A DNA stretch of 64,000 nt from positions 1,984,001-2,048,000 of the forward strand of contig JABYQQ010000008.1 in NCBI GenBank assembly GCA_022605405.1, given 5' to 3'. The position numbers were made by a program, and so were the translations under genes. This DNA comes from Earliella scabrosa. Lineage: Eukaryota; Basidiomycota; Agaricomycetes; Polyporales; Polyporaceae. Shown in pieces: positions 31,040-48,146 of the stretch. Under the pieces are notes generated by a model. It saw only the letters and a program-made list of their open reading frames with translations. It made no database searches and was not told the origin of the DNA. The first letter of the stretch is position 1, and the number at the start of each line of letters is the position of its first letter.

Positions 31040-34000
31040 ATGCCCCAAAACTCCACTCACTTGAACAGAGTTCTGCCACCTCCCCCGGAGACTATACGAG
31101 ATACGGTCTGTGCTGTCTTCGTAGGAAACACCAAGCCGACCAAGCAAAACATTGCCAAGTTGAGTCCAATTCTTGCACGGAAATCGAGGGTGAGCAGTAT
31201 GGCCCAATTCCTAGTCGCGGAGAACCTCCATTACGAGTGCGATACCGCATTTCACGGCTATAGCTCGAGAAACTTAGATCTGTTGTTTGGACCAGAAGAT
31301 ACCAGCAAGGACACAGCCGTCCCCTGCGCCATGGACATTGGTTTCCTGGAAGAGAACGACGCCACTCGTGCCGCGACAGCCGACTACACAACACGCAATA
31401 CGGAAGACGAGATCCCGTCTGCGGATGAGCCCATTCTCATGGAGAATGTTGGATATACCTGTGGTGACCAGTCTCCAGTATCGTATCGTGATATGAAGTT
31501 CAAGGCGCTCACTCATTGTCTCACGGGTGGTAGATTCGTCCGGTCACAAGCGGGGGATAGGTTCGTGCCTGATTTTGAGAACCCCAGCTTATTAACCTGG
31601 CTGTTTCCCCACCTTGACCCGTGGGGGATCGGAGGGTTCCATGACCCAAACCGAACAATCCCCATCTCTATGGAAGAACAGCTCAAGTACCTTATGCAGC
31701 TCCATAACAGCCCGTTCGAACGCGACGCCGACTTTGCGTTCGTATACTTCAACATTCTGCAGAAGAAGCACATATTGGACTCCGTCAAATTCAGGGTCAA
31801 GGCATCGCGACAACGAGAGCTGATCAGCCAACTCCTCTCGGTGGACAAGAGTACGCTTGAACAGATGACCTTTCAATTTGACCGTAACCCGGCCCACGAG
31901 CCGCAAACTCGAGAAGAGAGGGACATCCTTGATCTAATCAATAAAGTCGGCACAGTGCTTCACGATCTGCCAGGTACGTCAGGGTATAAGTTGAACATGC
32001 GTAACGAGATCCGAGGGTTGGTGAACTTCCATGGAACACCTGCGTTCTTCATCACACTCAACCCGTCTGATGTTCACAATCCGCTTGTTAGATTGTTCGT
32101 AGCTGAGGATGTGCCTTATCGCACGATGGAATACGGACACGAGCTCACTGAGTGGCAGCGAAAGCTCACAGTCGCGGACCACCCAGGTGCGTGCGCTAGG
32201 TTCTTCCATACAATGATATCCTCGTTTATCACGATGATTCTCCGATACGACCAGAAAGAGAGAGGATTGTTTGGGAAGTGCAAAGCATACTATGGGACAG
32301 TAGAGGCACAGGCAAGAGGTACCTTACATTGTCATATGCTTGTGTGGCTGGAGGGACATCCGTCTCCTCAACAAATGAGAGATGCTATGATCAACTCAGC
32401 TCAATATCAAGCCGATTTATTCACATGGTTAGAGAGCCTCATTAAGTGCGAACTACTAGGGACAACCTCTGTTGTTCAGGAACCGAACGGAGTTCCTCTT
32501 CTACGGAGGAGAGTGAGAGAGTCAGAGGGCGAAATTCATCCTGGGACAATGGCCGGACCGCAGATTGCGGACCTAGATGCAGAGGAGTACAATTCCCAGT
32601 ACAGATCGTTTGTGAACGAGTTGGTGGGACAGTATAACTGGCACGAACATACCGAGACGTGCTGGAAATATCTCAAGCGGGGAGAATCACGCTCAGACGA
32701 GAATTGCCGAATGCGCATAGATGGTTCTACCAGAGCTGAGACCGTTGTGGACGAAGAGACAGGGTCTATCTTACTGCGCAGGCTGCACCCCCGCATCGCC
32801 AACTATAATGATCTAGTCGTGTTCCTCATGAAGGCGAATATGGATATCAAACATATTGGTTCCGGCGAAGGAGCGAAAGCACTCATATACTATGTCACTG
32901 ATTACATCACGAAGTCCTCCCTTCCAGCCCACCTCGGTCTTTCTGCGCTACTGTACGCAATCAACAAGACGTCAACTAAGTACAAGGATGTTACCGACTG
33001 GCAGAGTAACCACGACACAGGCGCTCTCACTATCCTTGTAAACAGTATGTTGGCTAGGCAAGAGATATCCCAGCAGCAGGTCATGAGCTACCTAGTCGGC
33101 GGCGGAGATCACTACACGAGCCACCGCTTCCGTCTACTACACTTTGGGTCATTCGAGAGACTTATCGCAAGGTATTGGATATCAGTAGACGGCGACCCTT
33201 TGCATCCCACACCGGCGGACGAGTCTCCAGAAGATTCTGCCGCAGAGAACATTGTAAGTGAGCAACACAACGACCCACGCACACATGAGCTTATCGACGA
33301 TGAACCCGACGTAGAGATGGGCCTCTCGGAGAACGATCCCACAATCTTCGACACCGATAGGTCAGAAGTTGAAGACGAGCAGATGGAGACCATTGTCGTG
33401 CCCCCAGACGAGCAATCAGATGAGAACGTCACACTCACCCTGAACTCGGGTTCAATTTCAGCCTTAAACCAGCAGCACGACTACCTTTTTCGCCCACAGG
33501 ACTGTACGTTCGAGAAGATGTCATTGTATGAATTCGTAGGTTTGACGGAGAAGGTCACCAAGGACAGAGAAGCTAGACGGCGCGAAGCCCGTCGGGACAC
33601 TAACGGAAGACCTCAACGCGGTCGTCCCGAAGAGGACCGCGCCGTGTTCCAAGAGGAACATCCGCAACATTCAACGCACATGCTCCGCAAGAGAGTGGTG
33701 TGGGTGATCCCTGTCATACTAGGAGACAGGATCCCACGCTACGATCGCTCGTCTGAAGAACGAGAACGGTGGGCGCGCACAATGCTCGTGTTGTTCCGTC
33801 CATGGAGACACCCACAGGATCTCAAGGAGCCCGAAGAATCGTGGCATGACGCATATGAGCGGTATCAAGCTCAGATCCCCCGTGAACACATGGACATTAT
33901 TCACAACATGAATGTCCTGTCCGAGTGCCGAGACGCACGAGACAAGGCGACGGCGACCCGTAGAGCCAAGGCCGCCACTGAAAGAGGTGTGAATAGGATG

Positions 34001-36025
34001 CGTCGCTCCCCAAGTCCGGACCCATGCTGGATCATCGACAAGGGAGTGAGCAGCACTGTCGTTGCGGATAGCGCGGTCGATGCAATGGATGACGCAGCCG
34101 TCAACCTGAGCATAGAGAACTCTTTGAGCGGTGCCCTAGACGCCATGATCACCCTTCCCGCTCGGCACGCTGTAGACCACTGCTATGCAACTCCGGTCAA
34201 TATACCAAGCACACACTATGGCACCGCGGACACTATCGCTGCATCACAGCAACAAGCCACTGAGATAGAGCATGCAGTGATGCGTTCATTGAAGAGAAAG
34301 CGACGACCAGCATCTGTTCTCTCCGAATCTGACAGTGCGCGACGAGTCCGACCACGACTGGGTTTACCACCTGTGCTCGATATAACTCACTTGACAGATG
34401 GTCAAGGAAGTAGCTCTAGGAACGCGCCAACAGCACAGTCAAATCACAATGAGATCATGAACATCGTACGTCAAGTTATCGTGGAAAAAAACATACAAGA
34501 CAACGAGGACCAGCTCCGCGCATACGAGATCGTCGCTGAGCACGTCTGCACCGGAGGAGAGCAGTTATTGATGTTTGTCGGAGGCGTCGGAGGAACGGGC
34601 AAGTCGCATGTCGTCAACGCTATTCTCCGGCTGTTCGAGCTGTTGGGCAGACGACACGAAATCCTTGTGAGCGCACCGACAGGGGCTGCCGCGCTGCTCA
34701 TCGGTGGCTACACGATCCACTCACTTGCAATGTTGCCAGCGACCAAGTCCCGAAATTTGCAAGAGCTAAGCAGCATCTGGGAATGCGTTGACTATCTGAT
34801 CATCGATGAAGTCTCGATGTTGAGTGCTACATTCCTGTCTGAACTGTCATCAAGGCTCCAGCATGCGAAGGGAATGAGGGGAAGAGCGGAAGACCTACCT
34901 TTCGGTGGTGTCAACATCATCTTCACTGGAGACTTCGGGCAATTGAAGCCTGTGAAAGGCAGTCCACTATACAGCAACAGACTGGTCAGTAACCCGGAGC
35001 TGGCAGATGCGCAGAAAAAGGCAGGCATTAGTGCTCTGAAAGGTGCGTATCTCTGGCGACTTGTGAACAAGGTGGTGATACTGCGCAAAAATCAGAGGCA
35101 GAGTGGGGACCTCTCATACGCAGAGCTTCTCGGCCGAGTCCGGGTGGGTGAGAGTGAGGCTGCACGCCGGACCGGGACGTCCGATGACAACCACACCCTG
35201 CAACAGCATCTACTTCAGAATATCTATAGATCAGACCGGGATTCATTGTCCAAGTTTCACGACGCACCAATTATCGTAGGAAGGAAGAAAGTTCGCGATC
35301 TCTTGAATATTCGGTTGTTGCGCCATCACGCGCACGGAATAGGAGCCGATGTGGATCTGTACCATGCACACGACCGTCTTGCAGGGGCCCCGCTCGATCA
35401 AGAGGACCGCGACAAGGTGTGGAAACTCCCATCCTCTATTACACGCGACAGCCTTGGCAAACTTCCCCTCTTTCCGGGAATGAAAGTAATGGTACAAGAG
35501 AACTTGGCATTCACGAAACACGTCGTGAATGGTGCCACAGGTACTGTCCGGAATATACGCTACGAAGAGATTGACGGAGTGCGGTATCCAGCGGTAGTAT
35601 ACGTTGAAATTCCGGGAGCAGGCAAAGTATCTGACACCGCTGATGTTGACATAGTACCTATCTTCCCAGAATCAACTACATTCACATGGGCTCGCAATTC
35701 TCTGACGCAGCCAACCGACATTGTCACCATCACAAGGACACAATTACCTCTGTTACCAGCATATGCGTACACCGATTACAAGGCTCAAGGGCGGTCCCTA
35801 GACTATGCTATCGTAGATCCTGCCAGCTCCCTCAGCCTGCAAGGAGTCTACGTCATGCTGTCCCGCGTTCGGAACATCCGTGGCCTCGCTATTCTCCGGC
35901 CGTTCGCCATGAAGAAAATACACACCCGTCCATCTCAAGAGCTCCGCAACGAACTCCGCAGACTCGATACCCTCGACCACGCAACGAAGCTTGCATATGA
36001 AGCTCAGCTCTACCTGCCGGCGTGA
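31040..36025 (+). CDS. Helitron Rep/PIF1-helicase protein
   Basis: Open frame of about 1660 codons encoding the rolling-circle transposase of a Helitron. Seen in order: continuation of the N-terminal region (LPPPPETIRDTVCAVFVG); the Helitron Rep nuclease with its HUH-type metal motif in ARGTLHCHMLVWLEG (about residue 430) and the catalytic tyrosine region YYVTDYITKSSL (about 617); an acidic linker; then a PIF1-family superfamily 1 helicase with Walker A GGVGGTGKS (about 1180), Walker B YLIIDEVSML (about 1254), GDFGQLKPV and the C-terminal motifs KAQGRSLDYAIV and YVMLSRVRN. I see no internal stop. ATG 31040 is the first in frame, but homology begins upstream at about 31010, so this is probably the 3' part of a gene starting at 28807. 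Confidence 0.9.
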   Translation: MPQNSTHLNRVLPPPPETIRDTVCAVFVGNTKPTKQNIAKLSPILARKSRVSSMAQFLVAENLHYECDTAFHGYSSRNLDLLFGPEDTSKDTAVPCAMDIGFLEENDATRAATADYTTRNTEDEIPSADEPILMENVGYTCGDQSPVSYRDMKFKALTHCLTGGRFVRSQAGDRFVPDFENPSLLTWLFPHLDPWGIGGFHDPNRTIPISMEEQLKYLMQLHNSPFERDADFAFVYFNILQKKHILDSVKFRVKASRQRELISQLLSVDKSTLEQMTFQFDRNPAHEPQTREERDILDLINKVGTVLHDLPGTSGYKLNMRNEIRGLVNFHGTPAFFITLNPSDVHNPLVRLFVAEDVPYRTMEYGHELTEWQRKLTVADHPGACARFFHTMISSFITMILRYDQKERGLFGKCKAYYGTVEAQARGTLHCHMLVWLEGHPSPQQMRDAMINSAQYQADLFTWLESLIKCELLGTTSVVQEPNGVPLLRRRVRESEGEIHPGTMAGPQIADLDAEEYNSQYRSFVNELVGQYNWHEHTETCWKYLKRGESRSDENCRMRIDGSTRAETVVDEETGSILLRRLHPRIANYNDLVVFLMKANMDIKHIGSGEGAKALIYYVTDYITKSSLPAHLGLSALLYAINKTSTKYKDVTDWQSNHDTGALTILVNSMLARQEISQQQVMSYLVGGGDHYTSHRFRLLHFGSFERLIARYWISVDGDPLHPTPADESPEDSAAENIVSEQHNDPRTHELIDDEPDVEMGLSENDPTIFDTDRSEVEDEQMETIVVPPDEQSDENVTLTLNSGSISALNQQHDYLFRPQDCTFEKMSLYEFVGLTEKVTKDREARRREARRDTNGRPQRGRPEEDRAVFQEEHPQHSTHMLRKRVVWVIPVILGDRIPRYDRSSEERERWARTMLVLFRPWRHPQDLKEPEESWHDAYERYQAQIPREHMDIIHNMNVLSECRDARDKATATRRAKAATERGVNRMRRSPSPDPCWIIDKGVSSTVVADSAVDAMDDAAVNLSIENSLSGALDAMITLPARHAVDHCYATPVNIPSTHYGTADTIAASQQQATEIEHAVMRSLKRKRRPASVLSESDSARRVRPRLGLPPVLDITHLTDGQGSSSRNAPTAQSNHNEIMNIVRQVIVEKNIQDNEDQLRAYEIVAEHVCTGGEQLLMFVGGVGGTGKSHVVNAILRLFELLGRRHEILVSAPTGAAALLIGGYTIHSLAMLPATKSRNLQELSSIWECVDYLIIDEVSMLSATFLSELSSRLQHAKGMRGRAEDLPFGGVNIIFTGDFGQLKPVKGSPLYSNRLVSNPELADAQKKAGISALKGAYLWRLVNKVVILRKNQRQSGDLSYAELLGRVRVGESEAARRTGTSDDNHTLQQHLLQNIYRSDRDSLSKFHDAPIIVGRKKVRDLLNIRLLRHHAHGIGADVDLYHAHDRLAGAPLDQEDRDKVWKLPSSITRDSLGKLPLFPGMKVMVQENLAFTKHVVNGATGTVRNIRYEEIDGVRYPAVVYVEIPGAGKVSDTADVDIVPIFPESTTFTWARNSLTQPTDIVTITRTQLPLLPAYAYTDYKAQGRSLDYAIVDPASSLSLQGVYVMLSRVRNIRGLAILRPFAMKKIHTRPSQELRNELRRLDTLDHATKLAYEAQLYLPA

Positions 36026-36766
36026 GTGCGATGGAGTAGAATCCCGAGGGATCTCTTAGCACTGAAGCAGGAGCAAGATGCAATTGTACATATACGATCA
36101 TGATGCCAACCATTGATAGATATCTCTGCAATGTCCACACCTCCCAACACCTACCAACTTCACCTGTGTTATGAACCCCAGCGGGCAGAACACCGGATGT
36201 ACATCGTCACGGCGCGACCAATTAGTTGTATGCCCGCCCGTTATTCTCCCGCGAATACAGCTGTGCTGTCCCGAAACCCGCCCCCGCCCCATCCCTCCCC
36301 AAACATACTACACACCGGCGCGCTATTCCAGACGGCAGGGTGCTTGTACAGCAAACACGACAGATCAACTGCTCTGCAACACTCCGACATAATCAACAAT
36401 GGTACTCGCAACTTGCGCCCGGGTGAGCTGAACCAAAGTGACCTCAGCAAGGCAAGCGTGCGGGAACACCGAGATCAGGACCCGGCCGAGCTGGCACAAC
36501 TCGGCAGACCCTCTCGAACGAGCCGCAGACAGTTTTCATATGACACATTCCAAAACTCACGACACACAGTGGTACATTCAAACGTTCATGAACTATCACG
36601 GGCACTTCTGGGATCGCCAATGCTCGACCCAACCTCCAACCATGCGTCGTCCAGACGCAGCCTGAGGATAGCAGTTAGACAGCATCCACGACGAGCCCTG
36701 ACTGACGCTCACCAGAATGATCAACAACGCCCCCTTAAGCGTAGCGCAGGACCTCTGAGGCAGTGT
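36026..36766. other. Helitron 3' flank / intergenic region
   Basis: No coding frame is supported. The Helitron 3' end must lie here or beyond, but no convincing CTRR end with an adjacent hairpin was found. Confidence 0.4.
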
Positions 36767-37384
36767 CTACCTCGCAGGATACTGGAAGTCCGTTAGCATC
36801 GCACCGCTGGACTGGAAACAAAACCTACCCGGAAAGCTGATAGTCGACCCATACACGACGGACTCCTGAGCGGTCGGGGCGAAGGACAGAGTACTCTGGC
36901 TTCTGAGAAGGGCGGGTAGCTGACGCGTGTGGGGAAGCCTCGAGAACCATCTCTTGATCCGACGTCCATAAGACAGCCTCGCGCAGTTGTACGGCACCGA
37001 CAGATATGCGTAACGAATGCACGTAGCCTTCTCGCTTTTGACCACGAACTGGACGAAGGTCCTCTCCATGAGACGGACTTCGATGACCTCGCCTTCGATC
37101 TCACAACCGCCGGTCCAGCCGTACCTCCCGGGCTCACCCGATTGGTACGCCGGAGCAGCGACTGTGCGATACTCGTGGACGACGACGCGACGGCCAACGC
37201 TGATCAACCCGTCAGGACGGGAGACCATGTCGCACACGAAAATCGCGTTGAAAGGATGCAAAGTGTCCTCGGAGTCGGTGAAGACGCGACACATGCCAGA
37301 AGCGCACACGTCGAGGGGGGGAAGCTCTATGGGCAGACGGAAGGGGTCCGCCCTTTGCGCGATCCAGCGACAGAGCGACGTCAT
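36767..37384 (-). CDS. Hypothetical protein
   Basis: Open frame from ATG 37384 (MTSLCRWIAQRADPFRLPIE) to TAG 36767-36769, about 205 codons, with no intron needed. The composition is protein-like, with alternating hydrophobic strands (HPFNAIFVCDMVS, GRRVVVHEYRTVAAP, EIEGEVIEVRLMERTFVQF) suggesting a beta-rich fold. I recognise no family, and no signal peptide or membrane segment is evident. Whether it is an intact gene or one exon of a larger one is not settled. Confidence 0.45.
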   Translation of the reverse strand: MTSLCRWIAQRADPFRLPIELPPLDVCASGMCRVFTDSEDTLHPFNAIFVCDMVSRPDGLISVGRRVVVHEYRTVAAPAYQSGEPGRYGWTGGCEIEGEVIEVRLMERTFVQFVVKSEKATCIRYAYLSVPYNCARLSYGRRIKRWFSRLPHTRQLPALLRSQSTLSFAPTAQESVVYGSTISFPGRFCFQSSGAMLTDFQYPAR

Positions 37385-38502
37385 GATGTACGGCAGGACT
37401 TGAACGCAGGGAGCAAGGTGCGGGGGGGAAGGCGTAAGAGGCACTCTGTCCGTCCCGACACAAATATTGGCGACTCACTGCGTCCAACACTCCAATTCTC
37501 CCACCGCCGCCACACGGGAGAAGATTGCCCGTGGTATGGAAGCCTGAACGACGGTGTCGGCCCGCCTAATCAAGGGCCAGAATGGAGCCAGGGGTTCGAA
37601 CCCTTCAGAAGCACCCGCATCCAAGCGCAAATGATGGTAGCTCCCGGTTTAGGTACGGTCGCGCCTGAATGGACGGCTATGACCAGACACGATCCTTCCG
37701 AGAACAATCTGTCGTAGCAAGCAGAAGTCAGCGTGTGCATTATGATCCCGAGGAGGATATGTTCCGGACGCGCTACAAGCCCCGATGTCTGAACACATCC
37801 ACGAACCATGAACGAGAATTGATGGGCATCCGAACGATCGTTCTAAGTGGTGGAAGGACGCCCTAGGTCTGATCAGTCAGCAACAGAACGCTCAAACGTC
37901 CGAGTAACGACTTACCTAGGCTGGAAGACGCTGCAACTGGACCTGATTGACACCGTATCACAGTGATTCACCCACCACAGCAGCAAAAAGGTATGAAGTA
38001 GAGGCTTCGGGGGCTGAAACGAAGCAGGAACTCCCTGTGGGGCAGGATCGACCAGCAGCATTGGCAAGAATAGCACGTCTCGAAAAGTCCCACCAAGTGA
38101 GTCCCACAAAGCCGCGAACGGTGATGCATGTCCTGAGACGTTCGGCTCCAGAGAGAGGCAAGAAGCAAGGTCGTGCATCGCCGGATGGAGCGCACCTAAT
38201 TGGGCAGCCACGTGGATGTCGGGGCAAAGTAGCGCCCGCGCATGCCCAGGTTCGACCTCTCCTCCATGATCTCTATCCTTCCTCCTCCCACCCCGTGCAT
38301 ACCTTCCGCACATACACTACTGTAGCGATATGGACTCTGATGCCCATTGTGTGAACTCCCAGTACCTCGGTTCTTCAACCTGTCCCCCTGGATGGCCGCA
38401 TCTGTGCAACCACCTCGGATCCACTCTGCGTCAACTCCCGATTCATGTATATAAGCAGGTAAGTAGGCCCTCGTCACCGACTCGACCGCTGCCAACCTCA
38501 CC
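37385..38502. other. Divergent intergenic region
   Basis: Lies between the minus-strand hypothetical gene and a plus-strand gene. A TATA-like element occurs near its right end. No supported coding frame. Confidence 0.45.
38447..38455 (+). promoter_or_regulatory. TATA box of nucleotidyltransferase-like gene
   Basis: gtatataag lies about 50 bp before the ATG at 38503, a plausible core promoter position for a short fungal leader. Confidence 0.4.
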
Positions 38503-39469
38503 ATGGGGATCCTCGAATTTGCACTCGGAATCGTACTGGAGTCGTACATGGACACTCCCTCCATCCTCATCCACTGCCGTGGCATTCACCCCATCCTCTC
38601 CAACATCGCGACTGCGGTAATGAAAGGGCGGTTCGCTGTGTTTTTAGCGGGGTAAGTCTCATCTCCACACTCTTTGCGACACCAACAGGCTCATCTGTTC
38701 CATCCGCAGTGTCGTCGACAAGCAAGACACACTGCAGGCCGTAATGAGGGAGACCGATGCTGTCATTGGCGGAGTGGCCGCCTTCGCATTCCTTGTCGAC
38801 ATGGCGATCCCCGAACCTTACGCATTCTACGTTCAAGAACAGCACAGCGAAGCTCTCCTCGCCCATTTCCGGTCCGAGCGATTTGTTCGGCACGGCGAAC
38901 AGATCCCACTCGACCACGACTCAGACTACTGCCACGTCAGTCCACTCACGATGTTCGCCGGTGTTTCCCGCGTATGCTTGCTGCGTCGCGGCACCGTGCA
39001 GATCAACGTCTTTATCACGGGCTCCGCCAACTTTCCCAGCTCGCCGTCTGTGCCGATCGCGTTTTCATCCAGCACCGCCCTCATGAATTCGATTTCTCCC
39101 GATGGCATGTGCTGCGCGTATCCAGAGCTGACTCTCCGCATGAGATCGCTCGTCCTCCTCCACCGTCTCGCACGCAATCCCGCAGAGGGTGACATACTCG
39201 CCAAACTCACGGAGCACGGACTCGACGTCCGAAGCGTTCCGGGAGCATGGGACCACGACAAGGACGGACTCCCTCGGCGATGCCATCGCAGCCGACTTAG
39301 TCCCTGTCGTATTCGATGGTTTGGAGACCGGGGCTGTCTCGTTGTCCGATTCCGTTCTGGCCCCCTCCCTGGTTTTGGCACGCTTTGGGTGCGAGGAGGG
39401 GCACCCACATGTGCTACTCATCCTTTCCCCCAAGCATGTGTCCACCCCCCTAACTGCAGCTGCCCTTGA
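38503..39469 (+). CDS. Nucleotidyltransferase-like family protein, acidic motif lost
   Basis: Two exons, 38503-38651 and 38711-39469, with a 59-bp GTAAGT intron, encode about 300 residues. It aligns along its length with the interrupted gene at 17.6 kb and in part with the F-box/nucleotidyltransferase-like gene at 8.3 kb: CRGIHPILSN, AVIGGVAAFAFLVD, SISPDGMCCAYPELTLRMR, FGDRGCLVVRF and a cysteine-rich end HPPNCSCP. In place of the SDLDIYV acidic motif of the 8.3-kb protein it has EPYAFYV, so nucleotidyl transfer is not expected. No F-box is visible in its short N-terminus. It may have become a binding or regulatory protein, but this is inference. Confidence 0.65.
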
Positions 39470-39738
39470 ATGCCTTTGCGTAATGTACACGTAGCTCGCA
39501 TCCTGTAACACGCTGAAAAGAAATCCTCACGAATTGGCTGTGATATGACATCTGTAGTAGGGGCACGCGTGCGCGTCCTGCTGTTGTTAGTACGAGAAGT
39601 AACCAGGACCAGGAACTTCCCTCCGCGACGAGTCCGCCGGCACCTTTAAATCTGGAGAACGTCATCGACACGTTCCAGCGACCACGTGGACCAAAGGCAG
39701 CCGCGCGCTATCCTCGCCCGGATTGCCCGGGGGTGGCA

Positions 39739-41263
39739 GCGGTCCCGCGGGAACGACCTTCTAAATATATTGACTTGAAACGCATTGCCACGCGAGTTGC
39801 TACCCCAGACGGACTCGTATTTACTCCTCAGGAGACCTGGTCACGGAACGTGTCCAGGAACCACTGTCGTGTCCAGGAATGCCGCTCGCGACCTGCCACA
39901 AATGGTTCGCGCGATAATCGTTCGTGCGTCCGCGTTTGCGTTCGACCAGGTCGAAGACGACGACAAAGACGAGCTAGGCCAGCAGCTCGCCGAGGCAATG
40001 GTCCGCATGGTGAACATCGAGGTGCTTCGTTGCGGGGAGTGCGCGCTCCCATCGTTGGGCCATATTTTGTGGATCCTGGCGCAGAAGAGCTTTCCAAGGC
40101 TGCAAGTTGTCGAGCTCGCCATCAACGACCCTTTGCCTATGGGCAATACTGGGAATGTTCAATCCTCTCATGTTCAACCGGTGCTCCCCAGCCTCCGCAC
40201 CCTCAAGATCATGTCCGGCCTCTCTCTCCAGTTGTTGCCCAGTTTACAGAGCATCCTTGGAGCCTGCGGCAAGCAGCTCGAGTCGCTCTCTCTGGTCAAC
40301 TCCGCAACCCACACGCTTCCCGTGGAGCTCCTCGTGAACCCAGAGGTCCTCCCTGCACTCACAGAGCTCGAAGTCGATTGGTTTGTTCTGCACTCCCTCC
40401 CTCTCGTCATGCTGAGCCGCATCCGGGTGCTGTCGCTCTGGTCGCTATTCGTCCACGCGAGGCGCTTCCTGTTTTGCGAGTCGTTCCCCGCCCTTGAAGA
40501 GCTCTCGTGCTCGTGTCACTACATCACCAGGGTCCTATAGGAGCGGTTCGAACCGCCACTACCGCTCCACACCCTCGCACTCGACGACGCGTCTTACGAG
40601 CGCAACGGCGGGAAAATCAAAGACAGCGTCCCGCGCTGGGAGGTGGTGCACGCCGCGCTCTTGCACATCGTACACTGTAATGTTCCCATCAAGCACCTCC
40701 GCTTCTGCATCACGCGGCTGAAACTGCGTGGGATGGCGCGCTGGTTTCTGCCGCCCGGGCTGCAGAACCTCGAGAGCCTGGTGATCGTGATCGAATCGCA
40801 TCCAACTCTGGTGAGTCCCCTCCCTCGCTGTCCCGACGCGTAAGCTAAGGCATTCACGTTATTGACACTGGGCTGCATACAGAAGCAGCTGCAGGCTCTT
40901 GGTACAGAGGTCATTGCGTACTTGTCCCGTCTGCACACGCTGCTTCTCTCGGACGCGTTCGACAAGTACTGCGACCCGCACGCGTGCTTCTGGTTCGCGC
41001 GCGACGTCGAGATGCAGCGCGCGCTCTTGCGCGACTATGAGCAGCACGCGCCCGCGCTTCGCTGCGTGGCGTTTATGACCGAGTTTGAATGGGAGAAGAG
41101 CGCTGCGGGGGAGTGGTACACCACGGAGCTCGTTCGTCCGGAGGTCAGAGAACCAGTCCGGTCGCCGAGGGACGATGAAGAAAGTGATGACGATGACGAC
41201 GAAAAAGGAGACGAAGAAGACGAAGACCACGAAGACGAAGACGGAGACGTTTATGTGGATTGA
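39739..41263 (+). pseudogene. F-box/LRR protein pseudogene
   Basis: Diverged inverted paralogue of the gene at 46.6-48.1 kb. From about 39895 (RDLPQMVRAIIVRASAF) to the acidic tail (…DEDHEDEDGDVYVD) the two align throughout, including the short intron before KQLQALGTEV. This copy lacks a recognisable F-box and first LRR segment: the corresponding 39.74-39.89 kb is scrambled. It also has an in-frame TAG at 40538-40540, where the paralogue has TGG (tryptophan). It is therefore probably non-functional. Confidence 0.75.
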
Positions 41264-41541
41264 GAGGCACTGTATAGAGATGAGACACACCCTTCTTGAT
41301 TCTCGACGATGAGCAGAACGAACCAGTACTATAGACTAGACGAACACCAGCGATACAGCAGACACTCTACACGTGCACAAGCATGCAGACGACATTCTAC
41401 AACAAGCCGGACTACGGCATCTACATACTTCGCAGCACAACCGCAGTAAGCACATCCTCCACGCCCGCTATTATCACACTCGACACGCACACGCAGCCTC
41501 CCATCATATACGGCGAAAAGACGAAGACGAGAAAGCGCGTG

Positions 41542-46598
<5,057 letters not shown>

Positions 46599-48146
46599 TC
46601 ACTCCATGTCCCCGTCCTCTGCCTCGTCCTCGTCGCCCTCGTCATCCCCGCTCTCATCTCCGCTTGACACAACTTCTTCCCGGACCTCCGGATCAACGAG
46701 CTCCGTCGTGTACCACTCCCCCGCAACATTCTTCTCCCACTCGAACTCCGTCGTAAACGCCACGCAGCGAAGCGCAGGCGCAACTCGCTCGTAGTCGTGC
46801 AAGAGCGCGCGTTGCATTTCCACGTCGCGCGCGAACCAGAAGCACGCGTACCGGTCACGCGACTTCTCAAACGCGTCGGAGAGGAGCAGCGTGTGCAGTC
46901 GGGGCTGGTGCGCGAGGACCGCTGTACCGAGAGCCTCCAGTTGCTCCTGCATCCGGCCGGCCCAGTGTCAGAATGCCTTGGCTCAAGCGAGGGGAGGGGG
47001 ACTCACCCGAGTCGGATGCGACTGGATCACGATCACCAGGCTCTCGAGGTTCTCCATCCCGCACAGCCGGCGCCAGTACGCCATATCGCGGACGTCCAAC
47101 CGCTTAACGCAGAACCGGAGGTGCTTGATAGGGACCCAAGGGCGCGCGACGTACTTGAGCGCGCCGTGCACGTCCGCCCAGTACGGGGCGGGGTGTGTGA
47201 TGGCCCCGCCGTTGCGCTCGTAGGATGCGTGGTCGAGCGCGAGCGTGTGGACCGGCCGCGGCGGGTCGGTCTGAGTCCCGTCCCAGAGGATCTTCGTGAC
47301 GTAGTGGAATGGGCACGCGAGCTCCTCGAGGGCCGGGAAGGCCGTGCGGGGCAGGACGCGCCCCCCGCGCACGGTGAACCGCGAGTGGACCGACAGCGCT
47401 CGGATGCGGCTCAGCGAGGCGAGAGGTCGGAGGGTATGCAGAACCGACCATTCGACGTCGAGCCGTGTGAGAGCAGGGAAGACCTCTGGGTTCGCGAGGA
47501 GCGCTTCGGATAGTGTGTGCGGCGTGGCGAGAGAGAGCGACTCGAGCTGCTTGCTGCAGGCACTGACGATGCTTTGTGTATAGGCCAACGATTGCGGAGA
47601 GGGGCCGGTTGGGATGAAGAGCTTTAGGGCGCGGAGGCTGGGGTGTTCCGGCTGCGAAGGAGAATGGTGAACGCTCCCGGCGGTGCCCAACGGCGAGTCG
47701 ATGGCGAGCTCGACTACTTGCAGCCTCGGGAAACTCGTCTGGGTCAGGATCCCCAAGATCTGGCCTAACGAGCAGAGCGCGTACTCCCCGCACCGAAGGA
47801 CCTCGATGTTCACCATGCGGACCATCGCGTCGGCGAGCTGCTGGCCTAGCTGGTCGTTGTCCTCGTAGTACACCTGCTCGAACGCAGATGCGCGGACGGT
47901 GATCGCGCGCACCATTTGTGGCAGATCGCGGCCTGAGTATACCTCCGCTGGGGAGGAGGACAGGGTGAGGAGGCATGCCGTTGCGCTGAGAAAGTCGACG
48001 AGCTCCACGTGGGTATAAAGGCGTGGTGTCGCGATCGTGTTCAGGCATTTGCTTGCGAGCGCGAACGCGGGGAGATCAGCATGGCGGACAAGGGAGCTGA
48101 TAATTGTCAAGAGCTCCACAGGGAGCAAAAGCCTCGTCCGCGGCAT
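46599..48146 (-). CDS. F-box/LRR protein
   Basis: Two exons, 47007-48146 and 46599-46946, with a 60-bp GTGAGT intron, encode about 495 residues. The N-terminus is a clear F-box-like domain (LLLPVELLTIISSLVRHADL, then ALASKCLNTIATPRLYTHVEL), expected to bind Skp1. The middle is a series of leucine-rich segments (NIEVLRCG, RLQVVELAID, SLRALKLF, QLESLSLAT, ALTRLDVEW, RIRALSVHS, ALEELACP, IKHLRFCVKRL, NLESLVIVIQSH) that would form the substrate-binding solenoid of an SCF ligase. The tail is strongly acidic. Such proteins are greatly expanded in Agaricomycetes and their substrates are mostly unknown. The inverted paralogue at 39.7 kb is broken. Confidence 0.85.

Noticed and set aside
36038..36065. 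Short hairpin followed by CTGA just after the Helitron stop, as a possible Helitron 3' end
   Set aside because: The stem is short with a bulge and tiny loop, and the next base is A rather than the expected T; too weak to call an end.
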